64,000 nucleotides of DNA from Methylotenera sp. G11 (GCF_000799735.1 NZ_JUHH01000001.1:496001-560000), one strand, 5' to 3'; shown: positions 19,959 to 29,898, counted from the first letter of the stretch. The notes: generated by a model from the letters alone, not told the origin. Program-made: numbers and translations.

Positions 19959-20798
19959 ATGACGCCCAAGCAATATTGCCAACAGAAAGCTGCTGCCAGC
20001 GGCTCCAGTTTCTATTACAGCTTTATGTTTTTACCCAAGAAAAAACGTGAAGCCATCATCGCGCTCTACGCATTCTGCCGTGAGGTTGACGATGTTGTAG
20101 ATGAATGCACAGAGCTGAAAGTCGCACAAGTGAAGCTTGCCTGGTGGAAAGAGGAAATACAGAACCTCTATAAAGGTAAGCCCATACACCCGGTGACTAA
20201 GGCCTTGCAGCCTTTTATTCACGAATTTAGCCTGAGTGAAGAACATTTCCTTGAAATTATCGACGGCATGGAAATGGATCTCAATTTCAACCGTTATGAA
20301 GACTTTAAACAATTACAGCTTTATTGTTATCGGGTAGCCAGTGTGGTCGGGATTCTATCGGCGCAGATATTCGGGTTCAACAACCGGAAAACACTTAAGT
20401 TTGCGCATGACCTCGGGCTTGCATTTCAGCTGACCAACATTATCAGGGACGTTGGTGAAGATGCCCGCAGGAACCGCATTTATATTCCGCTGGATGAGCT
20501 TGCCAGGTTTGGTGTAAGCGAAGAAGATATCCTGCGTAGCCGTGAATCCGGCGCGGTAAGACAGCTGCTGGAGTTTCAGGTTGAACGTGCCGAAAGCCAT
20601 TACGACCGTGCATTGAATGAACTTCCGGAAGAAGACAGGAAAAACCAGCGCGTAGGTTTGATCATGGCCGCTATCTACCGCACCCTGCTGCGTGAAATTA
20701 AAGCGGATGGTGCCGAAAAAGTATTAAATTTCCGCACCTCATTAGGGTCGCTGCGCAAACTATCGCTGGCATTTAATACCTGGCTAAGAAACCTATAA
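19959..20798 (+). CDS. hpnD: Presqualene diphosphate synthase HpnD
   Basis: HpnD condenses two farnesyl diphosphates to presqualene diphosphate, which HpnC uses next. The 279-residue product has the phytoene/squalene synthase motifs YAFCREVDDVVDE near residue 40 and QLTNIIRDVGEDARRNRIYI near residue 155, both with complete Asp-rich metal sites. It sits between hpnC and hpnE (gaps 33 and 21 bases), so one transcript is likely. Confidence 0.93.
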   Translation: MTPKQYCQQKAAASGSSFYYSFMFLPKKKREAIIALYAFCREVDDVVDECTELKVAQVKLAWWKEEIQNLYKGKPIHPVTKALQPFIHEFSLSEEHFLEIIDGMEMDLNFNRYEDFKQLQLYCYRVASVVGILSAQIFGFNNRKTLKFAHDLGLAFQLTNIIRDVGEDARRNRIYIPLDELARFGVSEEDILRSRESGAVRQLLEFQVERAESHYDRALNELPEEDRKNQRVGLIMAAIYRTLLREIKADGAEKVLNFRTSLGSLRKLSLAFNTWLRNL

Positions 20799-20819
20799 TA
20801 ATTACAAGGTAAATCAACA

Positions 20820-22145
20820 ATGCATAAATCCCATGTGGCTATTATAGGGGGTGGTTGTGCCGGCTTAAGCGCTGCAGCCACGCTGGTTGATCGCGGTTAT
20901 GCGGTGACTGTGTTCGAGGCTGGCTCGCAGCTTGGCGGCCGGGCACGTACTGTCGCCGTTGAAGAAAGCAACGGCCTGCTGCACCTGCTGGACAACGGAC
21001 AGCACATATTATTGGGAGCCTATCAGGAAACCCTGGCTTTGCTGAAAAAGGCGGGGGTCAGCAGGAAAAAAGCATTTTTGCGCGTTCCACTGCAAATCAA
21101 TATGCAGTCAAACACCGCAAAATCCGTATTTTCACTCAAATCCTTTAATGTACTGCCAGCGCCGCTCAACCTGTTATTCGGGCTTTTATTCTGCAAGGGT
21201 ATCAGCCTCAACGAACGTATGGCTGCATTGAGATTCATGCAGGGCCTTAAAAACACCCAATACCAGATTGCGCGTGACTTGCCCCTGGAACGCTTCTTGA
21301 TCAACCAGCATCAATCAAAAAAGCTGATCAGTTTTCTGTGGGAGCCACTATGCCTTGCAGCATTGAACACCCCTATTGCAAAAGCCAGTACACGAATATT
21401 TTTGAATGTGCTGCGCGATACGTTTTCAGGTAATAAAAAAAATAGCGATTTCCTGTTGCCGCGTTTGGATTTATCGCAGGTTATTGCCGACCCTTTGTCG
21501 CATTATATTCAAGCCAAAGGCGGGATCGTAAAACTCAACCAGCGTGTGCGCGCGGTAATGCCGGAAAATAATGGCTTTACTATAGAAACGAGGCAGGAAA
21601 AATTACATTTCAGCCATGTGATTATTGCAGTATCCCCGGCGCGCGTCGAAAAACTGATCGAAACGTTGCCGAAACTGAATCATGCGACTGAGCAGACCCT
21701 GACTTATCAATACCAGCCCATCTACACCGTGTATTTCCAATACCCGCCAGGCACCAGATTACCAGAGGTCATTTCCGGCCTGAGCGGTTCTATTGGCCAA
21801 TGGGTATTCGACAGAGGCCAGCTTTGCGGCCAGAACAATATCATTTCAGTCATTGTCAGTGCCGAGGGCAAACATCAGCAACTTACGCAGGATGAACTAG
21901 CACTGAGGGTTGCCAAAGAACTCAACCGCGCATTTCCAGCGTTAGCGAAACCCCTGTGGCATAAGGTGATTGCCGAGAAACGTGCTACTTTCTCATGTGA
22001 ACCCAACCTGCCGCGTCCAACCAACAGGACACTGCAGCCGAATGTGTTCCTGGCAGGCGATTATACTTACCCGGACTACCCGGCCACCATTGAAGGCGCG
22101 GTTAGAAGCGGCATTCACTGCGCCAATTTGATAGCGAACATCTAG
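20820..22145 (+). CDS. hpnE: Squalene-forming FAD-dependent oxidoreductase HpnE
   Basis: HpnE reduces hydroxysqualene to squalene. The 441-residue product begins with a Rossmann dinucleotide-binding motif, HVAIIGGGCAGLSAAATL, with the FAD ribose-binding acidic residue in VTVFEAGSQLGGRAR. It ends with FLAGDYTYPDYPATIEGAVR, the second FAD motif of the amine oxidase/phytoene desaturase family. Last of the hpnCDE run; no squalene-hopene cyclase gene is present in the window, so the final product (hopanoid, squalene or a C30 carotenoid) cannot be read here. Confidence 0.93.
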   Translation: MHKSHVAIIGGGCAGLSAAATLVDRGYAVTVFEAGSQLGGRARTVAVEESNGLLHLLDNGQHILLGAYQETLALLKKAGVSRKKAFLRVPLQINMQSNTAKSVFSLKSFNVLPAPLNLLFGLLFCKGISLNERMAALRFMQGLKNTQYQIARDLPLERFLINQHQSKKLISFLWEPLCLAALNTPIAKASTRIFLNVLRDTFSGNKKNSDFLLPRLDLSQVIADPLSHYIQAKGGIVKLNQRVRAVMPENNGFTIETRQEKLHFSHVIIAVSPARVEKLIETLPKLNHATEQTLTYQYQPIYTVYFQYPPGTRLPEVISGLSGSIGQWVFDRGQLCGQNNIISVIVSAEGKHQQLTQDELALRVAKELNRAFPALAKPLWHKVIAEKRATFSCEPNLPRPTNRTLQPNVFLAGDYTYPDYPATIEGAVRSGIHCANLIANI

Positions 22146-22190
22146 GCATCATTAACCCGTCAACCTGCTGCAAATGTAGCCTGCCTTGAA

Positions 22191-23753
22191 TTAATGGTGA
22201 GGTGCTTGTGCTGCTGGCGGCGTATTGCGAGCTTTGATGTGGTTTTGATTTGCAATGGCCAGCTGCCCATTCATCATGGAATCCGCTTGCTTAAGCGCGG
22301 CATCCGGATCCAGGTTATTCTTTATCGCATTACTACGAATGGTGTTTTCGTAAGTTAATCTGGCATCTTCGTCCTGTGAGAAATATTCTTTTACCAGGTT
22401 GACCCCAAGCTCCATCAGTTGATGGCCACATTCATATACACTTTTAGTCGCTTCCATGCCTAGAAACCCACTTCCCAGGACGATCGCCCCATAGGCTGCG
22501 ACCCCGTATGGACCTCCTGCCAGTAAAGGTTCGGCCGCGACAGCCACAGGTGTCGCAGTAGCAGCACCTCCAGCGAACGCACTGATTTCTTTAGCCAGTT
22601 TGTTGGCGGCATCCACGGGAACATCCCCTTTATCTACTTCATGTTTACCCGTTTCAGCCACATCAAACGCTACCGGAACCACACCTAACACCCCCAATGC
22701 AGCGCCCACCACCCTGGGAGAGGCTCGGCCTTTTTCCGCTAAGTAATCCAGCATCTCAACGAATGTTTTGACAACTGGACTTTTGACAAGGCTCAACGCC
22801 TCAGTAGTGTTGGCAAACAGGCCTGGTTCCCGAGGCTTAACCGTATATGTAGCGGATTTTAAGGTTTCTATTCGACTTGCATTACTTGCAGCAACTTCGG
22901 GGTTATAAATCCCATCCACTAATTCCCTAGCCAGGCGAAGCTCCAGCCTGTTTAAATCTGCATTTTCAGCAACATCGACACGCAGTCCATGGCGATTTAG
23001 CAAGCTTGCGACACTTTCAAGCTCTTGAGGGCTTGCAGGAGAACTTTCTGATGACCTGAAAAGAGAATCTACACTGACGAGATGTCCCGGTGAGGTGATA
23101 TCGACATAATTCAGGTATCTTTGGTAAGGCTGCACAGCCAGCGGCTCATTGGTCACAGCTACTGCACCTGCAAACTTATCGCTGTGAGTGACCATATCAA
23201 TTGCCGTTTTGAGCGCGTGAATTTTTTCCACGTCATTTTGCCCATTAAGCACAACTTCCAGATACCTAAACTTGCCCTCGCCGCCTATCTCGATTGACTG
23301 CACTCCTGCCCGGGCAAGATGCCTCTTAATATCATGCACATCACTGCTTGTATCGTCGGAAAACCTAAAGGAAAGACGTGCCACCCATTTACCTTCAGTC
23401 GCACGCAAATATTCATCAAGCAGCATTGAGTCCGAAGGCCGTATATGCTGATGGTTAAACCCGGTAGCCATAATTCTTGCATGATCAAGCGCATGGCCGC
23501 TCGGGCTATCAATCTCCACCAGGTAGTATAGATTACCCTGCCCATCCTTGACCAGATGAGGCTCAATGCCCAACAGCTTCATGATCTGCAAATCATGGGA
23601 AGAAGGCATGTCACCGTAAATCGGAGCGATGGCGACCTGCACGCCATTAAAATTTTCTTCTGTCCACCTCAGGTTATTGACACTATCTGCATATAAAAGG
23701 CTGTCGTGCGGATTATCGTGCTTGTTACGTGTGGCGCTAAAGTTTTCGGCCAA
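22191..23753 (-). CDS. Hypothetical 520-residue protein with a hydrophobic glycine/alanine-rich segment
   Basis: I do not recognise this protein. It starts at a TTG (the only start after an in-frame stop) with a G-rich ribosome site 5 bases ahead. There is no signal peptide. Residues 1-300 are soluble and mixed; a repeated pattern of short alpha-beta units is seen around 110-200 (VARLSFRFSDD, YLEVVLNGQND). Residues about 350-460 are rich in Gly, Ala and Val with two hydrophobic helices (GAALGVLGVVPVAFDV; AYGAIVLGSGFLGMEAT) that could insert in a membrane. The C-terminus is charged and ends in APHH. Such an arrangement occurs in some secreted effectors or toxins, but nothing here proves that; no immunity gene or secretion gene is adjacent. 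Convergent with hpnE. Confidence 0.75.
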   Translation of the reverse strand: MAENFSATRNKHDNPHDSLLYADSVNNLRWTEENFNGVQVAIAPIYGDMPSSHDLQIMKLLGIEPHLVKDGQGNLYYLVEIDSPSGHALDHARIMATGFNHQHIRPSDSMLLDEYLRATEGKWVARLSFRFSDDTSSDVHDIKRHLARAGVQSIEIGGEGKFRYLEVVLNGQNDVEKIHALKTAIDMVTHSDKFAGAVAVTNEPLAVQPYQRYLNYVDITSPGHLVSVDSLFRSSESSPASPQELESVASLLNRHGLRVDVAENADLNRLELRLARELVDGIYNPEVAASNASRIETLKSATYTVKPREPGLFANTTEALSLVKSPVVKTFVEMLDYLAEKGRASPRVVGAALGVLGVVPVAFDVAETGKHEVDKGDVPVDAANKLAKEISAFAGGAATATPVAVAAEPLLAGGPYGVAAYGAIVLGSGFLGMEATKSVYECGHQLMELGVNLVKEYFSQDEDARLTYENTIRSNAIKNNLDPDAALKQADSMMNGQLAIANQNHIKARNTPPAAQAPHH

Positions 23754-24191
23754 GGATGCCCCCCATCTTTTTATTGATTTTCTAACGGCTGAACCGGTTT
23801 TAAAGTTGATCTTGATTCATTTCTGACGGCACTGGAATTGATGATGACGATGCCTGATTTATTTAGGTCGCAGCTCATTCGCTATTGACCTGATTGCTTT
23901 TCTCTTGCGTATTATTATTGTCTGGCACATAAATAGAAAGCATGCTTGCAAAGCATTTCAGTGATTTTGCAAGCGACCTCGCATATCTGATATCTAAATT
24001 TCTATTACATCTGATAGGTCGTGGAGGATGTTTTGCTTGTGACCACAAAAAAATCAAGAACAGGCTTAAACCTGTGTCGGAAAATTAGATAGAAAAAAAT
24101 CAAAAAAAGATGGGGCTTTAGAAAGCCCCGGTCCGACAATCAAGCGCAGGAATTTCAGAGATTAATCAAGGACAATAATAGGCTGGCTGTT
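23754..24191. other. Intergenic region between the orphan gene and radA
   Basis: 438 bases without a convincing gene. It contains the upstream region of the 520-residue gene (minus strand) and, at 24104-24129, the terminator of the alr-radA genes. It is AT-rich; a 60-codon minus-strand frame at 23875-24057 has no ribosome site or recognisable sequence and I do not call it. Confidence 0.4.
24104..24129 (-). terminator. Intrinsic terminator after radA
   Basis: On the minus strand the arms GGGGCTTT / AAAGCCCC (24122-24129 and 24112-24119) form an 8-bp hairpin followed by ATCTTTTTTTG. It lies 63 bases past the radA stop and should end the dnaB/alr/radA transcript. Confidence 0.8.
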
Positions 24192-25577
24192 TCAGCCATC
24201 ACGCATACGGCTTAGGGCTTGTTCCAAACGCTCCACCCCGATCACCTCGATACCATCAATCGCCTGTTTTGGCTGATTGGCCTTAGGCACGATCGCTTTG
24301 CTAAAACCGAGTTTTGCTGCTTCCTTCAAGCGCACCAAACCGCCCTGCACCGGGCGCACTTCCCCGGCCAACCCGACCTCACCAAACACAATAAGTTTAT
24401 TATCCAGTGGCTTGTTTTTTAAAGAAGAAACGATAGAAAACAGCACGGCAAGATCTACTGCAGGCTCACCAATTTTTACCCCACCCACCGCATTGATAAA
24501 TACATCCTGATCAAAACAAGGGATACCGGCATGGCGGTGCAATACTGCGAGCAGCATGGCCAGGCGATTCTGCTCCAGGCCTACACACAAACGTTTGGGA
24601 TTGGGTGCATGCGCTTCATCGACCAATGCCTGAATTTCAATCAGCAATGGTCGTGTCCCCTCTTGCGTAACGGTAATGCATGAACCTGCCACCTGCTCGC
24701 TATGATGTGACAAGAACAGAGCTGATGGATTGGTGACTTCGCGCAAGCCTTTTTCAGTCATGGCAAACACGCCCAGTTCATTCACCGCACCAAAGCGGTT
24801 TTTAAAAGCACGTATCAGGCGAAAACTGGAATTGGGGTCACCCTCAAAATACAGCACGGTATCTACAATATGTTCCAGCACACGCGGCCCTGCCAGCGAG
24901 CCTTCTTTGGTGACGTGGCCTACCAGAATGACGGCAATGCCCATTTGCTTGGCTAACCTGGTGAGCTGTGCCGAACACTCGCGTACTTGCGCCACCGAAC
25001 CGGGGGCGGATTGCAATGCTTCGGAATAAACGGTCTGGATAGAATCAATCACGGCGATATCCGGCTTATGCGCCTGCAAGGTCGCCAGAATTTTTTCCAG
25101 ATTGATTTCAGCGAGCAAATCAATCGGGCTGGCATCCAAGCCTAAGCGCTTGGCGCGCATGGCAATCTGCTGCGCAGACTCCTCACCGCTGACATAAATC
25201 GCTTTGCGCGGCTTCGGGTTAGTCATCGCACCGATATGGCATAAGGTCTGCAGTAACAATGTCGATTTGCCTATGCCTGGGTCGCCGCCTATCAGCACCA
25301 CGCCACCGGCTACCAGGCCACCGCCCAGCACACGGTCAAACTCGCTCACGCCGGTTGGCTGGCGCGGCACTTCAGCGGCTTCTACATCTGCAAGTTTTTG
25401 CAAAAGGCTGCTTTGCGCAACCCCATCAAACTTGTTGGCATAACGATTGGTGGCGGCAGTCTCGGCAATGGTTTCAACCAGCGTATTCCAGGCCATGCAG
25501 CTTGGGCATTGCCCCTGCCATTTTGGCTCCTGCGCCCCGCATTCCGTGCATGTATAGATTGTTTTCGCTTTTGCCAT
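24192..25577 (-). CDS. radA: DNA repair ATPase RadA (Sms)
   Basis: RadA drives branch migration of recombination intermediates with RecA. The 461-residue product has an N-terminal zinc finger (CTECGAQEPKWQGQCPSC), a RecA-like core with Walker A GGDPGIGKSTLLLQ, the RadA-specific KNRFG motif (FKNRFGAVNELGVF), and a C-terminal Lon-protease-like domain (GGVKIGEPAVDLAVLFSIVS; GEVGLAGEVRPV). I chose the ATG at 25577 ([10 protein letters not shown]), which shares one base with the alr stop (TGATG), indicating coupled translation. A longer frame from 25619 adds residues overlapping alr. Confidence 0.95.
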   Translation of the reverse strand: MAKAKTIYTCTECGAQEPKWQGQCPSCMAWNTLVETIAETAATNRYANKFDGVAQSSLLQKLADVEAAEVPRQPTGVSEFDRVLGGGLVAGGVVLIGGDPGIGKSTLLLQTLCHIGAMTNPKPRKAIYVSGEESAQQIAMRAKRLGLDASPIDLLAEINLEKILATLQAHKPDIAVIDSIQTVYSEALQSAPGSVAQVRECSAQLTRLAKQMGIAVILVGHVTKEGSLAGPRVLEHIVDTVLYFEGDPNSSFRLIRAFKNRFGAVNELGVFAMTEKGLREVTNPSALFLSHHSEQVAGSCITVTQEGTRPLLIEIQALVDEAHAPNPKRLCVGLEQNRLAMLLAVLHRHAGIPCFDQDVFINAVGGVKIGEPAVDLAVLFSIVSSLKNKPLDNKLIVFGEVGLAGEVRPVQGGLVRLKEAAKLGFSKAIVPKANQPKQAIDGIEVIGVERLEQALSRMRDG

Positions 25578-26671
25578 CAGTCTGTCATTTTGATTGGTAC
25601 GCGCGCAGCGACTGCACACAGCAACTCATAACCCACAGTATCCGCAGCTTCGGCCACGGCATCTACCGGAACCTGACGGCCCCATAATTCGACCGGGCTG
25701 CCAATATCAGCCTCGGGAATATCCGTTATATCACAAAACAGCATATCCATAGACACCCGTCCCAGTGTCCTGGTGACCTTGCCGGAAACCGCAATTGGCG
25801 CACCGTGGGGATGCTGGTCGCCGAGCAGCCCTGCATGCCTGGGGTAACCATCTGCATAACCGCAGGCAACGATGCCGATACGCGTTGCCTGCGTAGCCGT
25901 AAAGCGATTACCATAACCGATGCTTTCGCCGGCAGCGATGGTCTGTACGGCAATGATTTCGCTGCTTAGCTGCATCACCGGTTTCAGGCCGAATGCAGTT
26001 GCAGGCATGCCGCTTACCGTGCTGGCACCATACAGCATAATGCCCGGCCTGACCCAATCAGCCCTCAGGTAGGAATGTCGCAATATGGTCGCTGAATTCG
26101 CCAATGAAACCGGCAGGTTAGCGGGCAGCTCTTTAATGGTTTTTTCAAACACCTGCAAAGGTGCGGCAATGCCCGGCTCTTTATCGGCGGTAGCAAAATG
26201 TGTCATCAAGGTGATGCCGGCAACATTTTTACTAAGATTCAGGGCCTGGTATGCAGCAGCATAGGCATCCGGAGTGAAACCCAGGCGATTCATGCCGGAG
26301 TTCATCTTAAGATGCACATGCAGTGGCTTAGTGAGGCTGGCATTCAGCAGTATTTCGATCTGCATTTTGGAATGCACGACAACATCCAAACCAAGTTCAG
26401 CGGCTTTAGCCAGTTCTTCGGCGCGGAATACACCTTCCAGCAGCAGGATCGTCTGCTGGTATCCTGCCTCGCGCAGAATAACAGCTTCATTCACACCGAG
26501 CACGGCAAAACCATCTGCGGCATTCAGGCAACGCGCAACATTAAGCAGGCCATGACCATAACCATTGGCCTTAACCACCGCCATGATTTTTGAATGGGGT
26601 GCGTGCTGTTTTGCTACAGCCAGATTATGCTGTAATGCGCTGCGGGAAATGGTTGCTACGATTGGGCGCAT
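25577..26671 (-). CDS. alr: Alanine racemase
   Basis: PLP-dependent racemase that supplies D-alanine for peptidoglycan. In 364 residues: the N-terminal TIM barrel carries [12 protein letters not shown] with the PLP-binding Lys, [12 protein letters not shown] lines the active site, and the C-terminal beta domain has [19 protein letters not shown] with the catalytic Tyr region and [12 protein letters not shown]. Length is normal. It starts 8 bases after dnaB ends and overlaps radA by one base, so dnaB-alr-radA is probably one operon. Confidence 0.95.
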   Translation of the reverse strand: MRPIVATISRSALQHNLAVAKQHAPHSKIMAVVKANGYGHGLLNVARCLNAADGFAVLGVNEAVILREAGYQQTILLLEGVFRAEELAKAAELGLDVVVHSKMQIEILLNASLTKPLHVHLKMNSGMNRLGFTPDAYAAAYQALNLSKNVAGITLMTHFATADKEPGIAAPLQVFEKTIKELPANLPVSLANSATILRHSYLRADWVRPGIMLYGASTVSGMPATAFGLKPVMQLSSEIIAVQTIAAGESIGYGNRFTATQATRIGIVACGYADGYPRHAGLLGDQHPHGAPIAVSGKVTRTLGRVSMDMLFCDITDIPEADIGSPVELWGRQVPVDAVAEAADTVGYELLCAVAARVPIKMTD

Positions 26672-26679
26672 GTTCAGGT

Positions 26680-28062
26680 CTAATACTCGTCGGCCATGTG
26701 TGCGGCACCTGCAAAATTCTCAAAGCGCGTATGTTGTCCCAGGAACGTCAAACGTACCCGGCCAATCGGACCGTTACGCTGTTTACCGATAATGATTTCT
26801 GCTGTGCCTTTGTCTGCGGAATCCGGGTTATAGACTTCATCACGGTAAATAAACAGGATGACGTCAGCATCCTGCTCAATCGCGCCGGATTCGCGCAAAT
26901 CACTCATTACCGGCCGTTTATCCGGACGCTGCTCTACGCTTCGGTTAAGCTGCGACAGTGCAATGACCGGTACATCAAGCTCTTTAGCCAAAGCCTTGAG
27001 CGAACGTGAAATTTCTGAAATCTCGGTCGCGCGGTTTTCTCCCTGCCTGCCTGCTGGTGCAGACATCAGCTGCAGGTAGTCAACCACGATCAGACCAAGC
27101 TTTCCCGCCTGCCTGTGCAAACGGCGCGCCCTTGCCCGCACGTCAAAACTGCTCAGGCCAGAACCTTCGTCAATAAAAATCGGTGCCTCGTTCAGCCTGC
27201 CTAGTGCTGTCGTAAGCTTTTCCCAGTCTTCATCCTCAAGGCGGCCGGTGCGCATCCGGTGCTGATCCAGGCGGCCTACTGAGCCTATCATACGCATGGC
27301 CAGCTGCGTCCCCGGCATCTCCATGGAAAATACGGCAACCGGCAAGCCGCTGTCCAACGCCACGTTTTCGGCAATATTCAGCGAAAAAGCGGTTTTACCC
27401 ATCGACGGACGACCTGCCACGATAATTAAATCGCCAGGCTGCAAGCCGGATGTCATTGAATCCAGGTCTGCGAAACCTGAAGAAATACCGGTCACATCTG
27501 ATTGATTATCGCGCGAGAACAGCTGGTCAATGCGGTCTGCCACCTGCGGCAGCAATACTTTAATGTCGGTAAACCCTTCTGAACTTCTTTTTCCGCCTTC
27601 GGCGATCTGGAATATCTTGGCCTCAGCCTCATCCAGCAATTGCTGTGCATCACGGCCATTCGGCATGTAGGCGCTCTCGGCAATGCCGGAACCTACAGCG
27701 ACCAGCTGGCGCATCACGAAACGCTCATGCACGATCTCCGCATAACGGCGTATATTGGCAGCTGTTGGCGTGTTTTGTGCCAATGCACCAAGATAGGCGA
27801 TACCGCCCACACCGGAAAGTTCGGCTGAATTCTCCAAAGACTCTGCTACCGTCACAATATCGGCCGGCTTATTGTGTTCAATCAGCCGGGATATATGCTC
27901 GAATATTAACTTGTGGTCATGGCGATAGAATTCTTTTGCACTCAGAATATCAGCAATCTTATCAAGCGCTTCATTCTCAAGTAACAGGCCGCCAATAACG
28001 GATTGCTCGGCTTCAACCGAGTGAGGGGGGGTTTTTAATGCGTCTAGTTGTTCATCAGTCAT
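26680..28062 (-). CDS. dnaB: Replicative DNA helicase DnaB
   Basis: DnaB is the hexameric 5'-3' helicase of the replication fork. The 460-residue product starts [20 protein letters not shown]. It has the N-terminal primase-interaction domain ([20 protein letters not shown]), a linker, and a RecA-fold core with Walker [18 protein letters not shown], Walker [13 protein letters not shown], and the arginine-finger region [20 protein letters not shown]. An in-frame start 33 bases upstream is less likely. It follows the rplI terminator. Confidence 0.96.
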   Translation of the reverse strand: MTDEQLDALKTPPHSVEAEQSVIGGLLLENEALDKIADILSAKEFYRHDHKLIFEHISRLIEHNKPADIVTVAESLENSAELSGVGGIAYLGALAQNTPTAANIRRYAEIVHERFVMRQLVAVGSGIAESAYMPNGRDAQQLLDEAEAKIFQIAEGGKRSSEGFTDIKVLLPQVADRIDQLFSRDNQSDVTGISSGFADLDSMTSGLQPGDLIIVAGRPSMGKTAFSLNIAENVALDSGLPVAVFSMEMPGTQLAMRMIGSVGRLDQHRMRTGRLEDEDWEKLTTALGRLNEAPIFIDEGSGLSSFDVRARARRLHRQAGKLGLIVVDYLQLMSAPAGRQGENRATEISEISRSLKALAKELDVPVIALSQLNRSVEQRPDKRPVMSDLRESGAIEQDADVILFIYRDEVYNPDSADKGTAEIIIGKQRNGPIGRVRLTFLGQHTRFENFAGAAHMADEY

Positions 28063-28098
28063 AGCCCGAATTATACTCAATTCAAGCCCGGCCAATAA

Positions 28099-28128
28099 TA
28101 AAAAAGGCTACCGAAGTAGCCTTTTTTT
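28099..28128 (-). terminator. Terminator of the rpsF-priB-rpsR-rplI operon
   Basis: A hairpin with arms AAAAAGGCTA (28101-28110) and TAGCCTTTTT (28117-28126), loop 6 bases, with A and T runs on both sides so that it could stop transcription in either direction. It lies between the rplI stop (28161) and the dnaB start (28062). Confidence 0.82.
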
Positions 28129-28160
28129 ACTTTACTGAAATATCGAAAGATATTCTGTAA

Positions 28161-28610
28161 TTATGCCTCAGCCACTACTGAAACATTGATGTTTACTACT
28201 ACATCATGGTGCAGTGCAACTGAAACAGCGTGGTCGCCAACAGTTTTCAGCGGGCCGTTTGGCAGGCGGATAGCCGCTTTAACCACTTCATGACCTGCAG
28301 CAACCAAAGCTTCAGCGATGTCGCCATTGGTCACTGAGCCGAACAGGCGGCCGTCAACACCAGCTTTTTGTGTGACTGTCACAACAAAGCCATCCAATTT
28401 TTCGCCACGTGCCTGAGCAGCAGCCAGAATTGCAGCCTGTTGTTTTTCCAGCTCGGCACGGCGTGCAGCGAATTCAGCTTTGTTAGCTTCAGTAGCGCGC
28501 TTAGCTTTGCCTTGTGGAATCAAAAAGTTACGGCCGAAACCGTCTTTAACTTTAACTACGTCACCCAACCCGCCAAGGTTGCCAACTTTTTCTAATAAAA
28601 TAACTTGCAT
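28161..28610 (-). CDS. rplI: 50S ribosomal protein L9
   Basis: L9 spans the large subunit near the L1 stalk. The 149-residue product has the family N-terminal motif [20 protein letters not shown] followed by [16 protein letters not shown], a long connecting helix ([20 protein letters not shown]), and a C-terminal domain. Last gene of the rpsF operon, ending at a strong terminator. Confidence 0.97.
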   Translation of the reverse strand: MQVILLEKVGNLGGLGDVVKVKDGFGRNFLIPQGKAKRATEANKAEFAARRAELEKQQAAILAAAQARGEKLDGFVVTVTQKAGVDGRLFGSVTNGDIAEALVAAGHEVVKAAIRLPNGPLKTVGDHAVSVALHHDVVVNINVSVVAEA

Positions 28611-28622
28611 CCTAATATCTCC

Positions 28623-28856
28623 TTAGCCTGGGTGTTTGTCAGTGTATGGTAACAATGCCAAGAAACGAGCGCGTTTAACCGCTGCTGTCAATTGACGCTG
28701 ATAGCGTGCTTTAGTACCCGTCATACGTGCTGGGATGATTTTTGCATTTTCTGAGATGAAGTCTTTTAACAGATCTACATCTTTGTAATCTACTTCTTTA
28801 ATGCCTTCTGCTGAAAAACGGCAGTAACGGCGGCGTTTATACATATCTCTTGCCAT
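28623..28856 (-). CDS. rpsR: 30S ribosomal protein S18
   Basis: 77-residue S18 with the conserved [21 protein letters not shown]-terminal region, the block [19 protein letters not shown], then [18 protein letters not shown]. It binds S6 in the 30S platform, and the S6 gene is in the same operon. 12 bases separate it from rplI. Confidence 0.97.
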   Translation of the reverse strand: MARDMYKRRRYCRFSAEGIKEVDYKDVDLLKDFISENAKIIPARMTGTKARYQRQLTAAVKRARFLALLPYTDKHPG

Positions 28857-28888
28857 TTTAAACTCCTAAACTTTTTAGTTTATGCAGG

Positions 28889-29179
28889 CTATGCCTGCAT
28901 ACTTTTTATATCGTTAATGTGCATGACCAGTTGTGTGCTTTTAAGGCTGCGTCTGGCTAAAAAACCTAGCGCTACAATTTGCGCTCCAATCTTTAAACCT
29001 TGCAATGCTAAGTCTCCTAAAACAACCGCATTGATTTCACATTCCACTTTTCGCTTCATGCCAGCTTCTGTCTGTTCTGAAGCATGCCGCAAAACAACAC
29101 TTAACAACGGTATACCTGCTGGTGTGTAGCGCAGCGGTTCAACTTGAACCACCTCGGCCTGAAGCACCAGCTTATTCAA
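28889..29179 (-). CDS. priB: Primosomal replication protein N (PriB)
   Basis: PriB is a single-stranded-DNA-binding OB-fold protein of the replication-restart primosome. The 96-residue product fits: NKLVLQAEVVQVEPLRYTPA, GIPLLSVVLRHASEQTEAGM and ALGFLARRSLKSTQLVMHI, with strands typical of the OB fold. Its place between rpsF and rpsR is the classic one in beta- and gammaproteobacteria. Its start directly follows the rpsF stop. Confidence 0.93.
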   Translation of the reverse strand: MNKLVLQAEVVQVEPLRYTPAGIPLLSVVLRHASEQTEAGMKRKVECEINAVVLGDLALQGLKIGAQIVALGFLARRSLKSTQLVMHINDIKSMQA

Positions 29180-29563
29180 TTAAGCTGCTGCTGCCTCTGT
29201 AGGGGCAGCCGGGGCTGCGTCTTTTCTTAACGCATCTTTAGACTTCTCTTCCTTCATCATTGGTGAAGGCGCAGTCACAGCAGTTTTAGTAGCCATTGTC
29301 AGATGACGCAATACTGCATCATTGAACTTGAAGCCATGCTCCAGCTCTTCTAAAACGGTTTGGTTGCATTCGATATTCATCAACACGTAATGTGCTTTGT
29401 GAATTTTCTGGATTGGGTAAGCCAATTGGCGACGACCCCAGTCTTCCAGGCGGTGAATTGCACCGCCGTTGCTGGTGATCAGTGTGCGATAACGCTCGAT
29501 CATCGCAGGCACTTGCTCGCTTTGGTCCGGATGGACGATAAACACTACTTCATAATGTCTCAT
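29180..29563 (-). CDS. rpsF: 30S ribosomal protein S6
   Basis: S6, partner of S18. The 127-residue product starts [20 protein letters not shown] and contains [20 protein letters not shown] and [20 protein letters not shown], all typical. The ATG at 29563 has a strong ribosome site (AAAGGAG, 5 bases ahead); a longer in-frame start is not supported. The C-terminus has an Ala/Pro-rich tail ([14 protein letters not shown]), common but variable. First gene of the operon. Confidence 0.96.
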   Translation of the reverse strand: MRHYEVVFIVHPDQSEQVPAMIERYRTLITSNGGAIHRLEDWGRRQLAYPIQKIHKAHYVLMNIECNQTVLEELEHGFKFNDAVLRHLTMATKTAVTAPSPMMKEEKSKDALRKDAAPAAPTEAAAA

Positions 29564-29725
29564 AGACACTCCTTTTGGATAAAAGTCACCTGCTGCACGC
29601 AGTGTGACAAGGTAAAAAAAATACTTGCCGAACACATTGGTTCAAGCAAGCGCGGGATTATAGTCAAAAGAGCAGCACTAATCAAACAATATTTAATGAA
29701 ATCAATTGTTTTGTTTGAAAATTTG

Positions 29726-29875
29726 TTAGCCACAGATAAACACAGATATAACCTAGAACCTAAAATCGTCATTCCGGCGGAGGCCGGAATCCAGTCAAGG
29801 CAAATGCAAAGCTGTGAAGAAATAGTTAACTGCACGTAATTTTTAACGTTTTTATCTGTGTGTATCTGTGGCTAA
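29726..29875. repeat. 150-bp inverted-repeat (MITE-like) element upstream of rpsF
   Basis: Outer arms 29726-29748 and 29853-29875 are 23-bp inverted repeats with a single mismatch; they contain the sequence GCCACAGATAAACACAGAT. Between them, 29767-29794 is one 28-bp arm of a second repeat family (begins CGTCATTCC, ends GGAATCCAG), also present as both arms of the element inside hrpA. No coding capacity. The element lies between uvrB and the rpsF operon, where the rpsF promoter should be. Similar CACAGAT repeats are known from other proteobacteria (recollection, not searched). Confidence 0.75.
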
Positions 29876-29898
29876 TTATTTTTTAAATTCCTAATGCC

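Noticed and set aside
29767-29794. Possible CRISPR-like repeat
   Set aside because: Only one arm here and two in hrpA; no regular spacers and no cas genes. It is a dispersed palindromic repeat.
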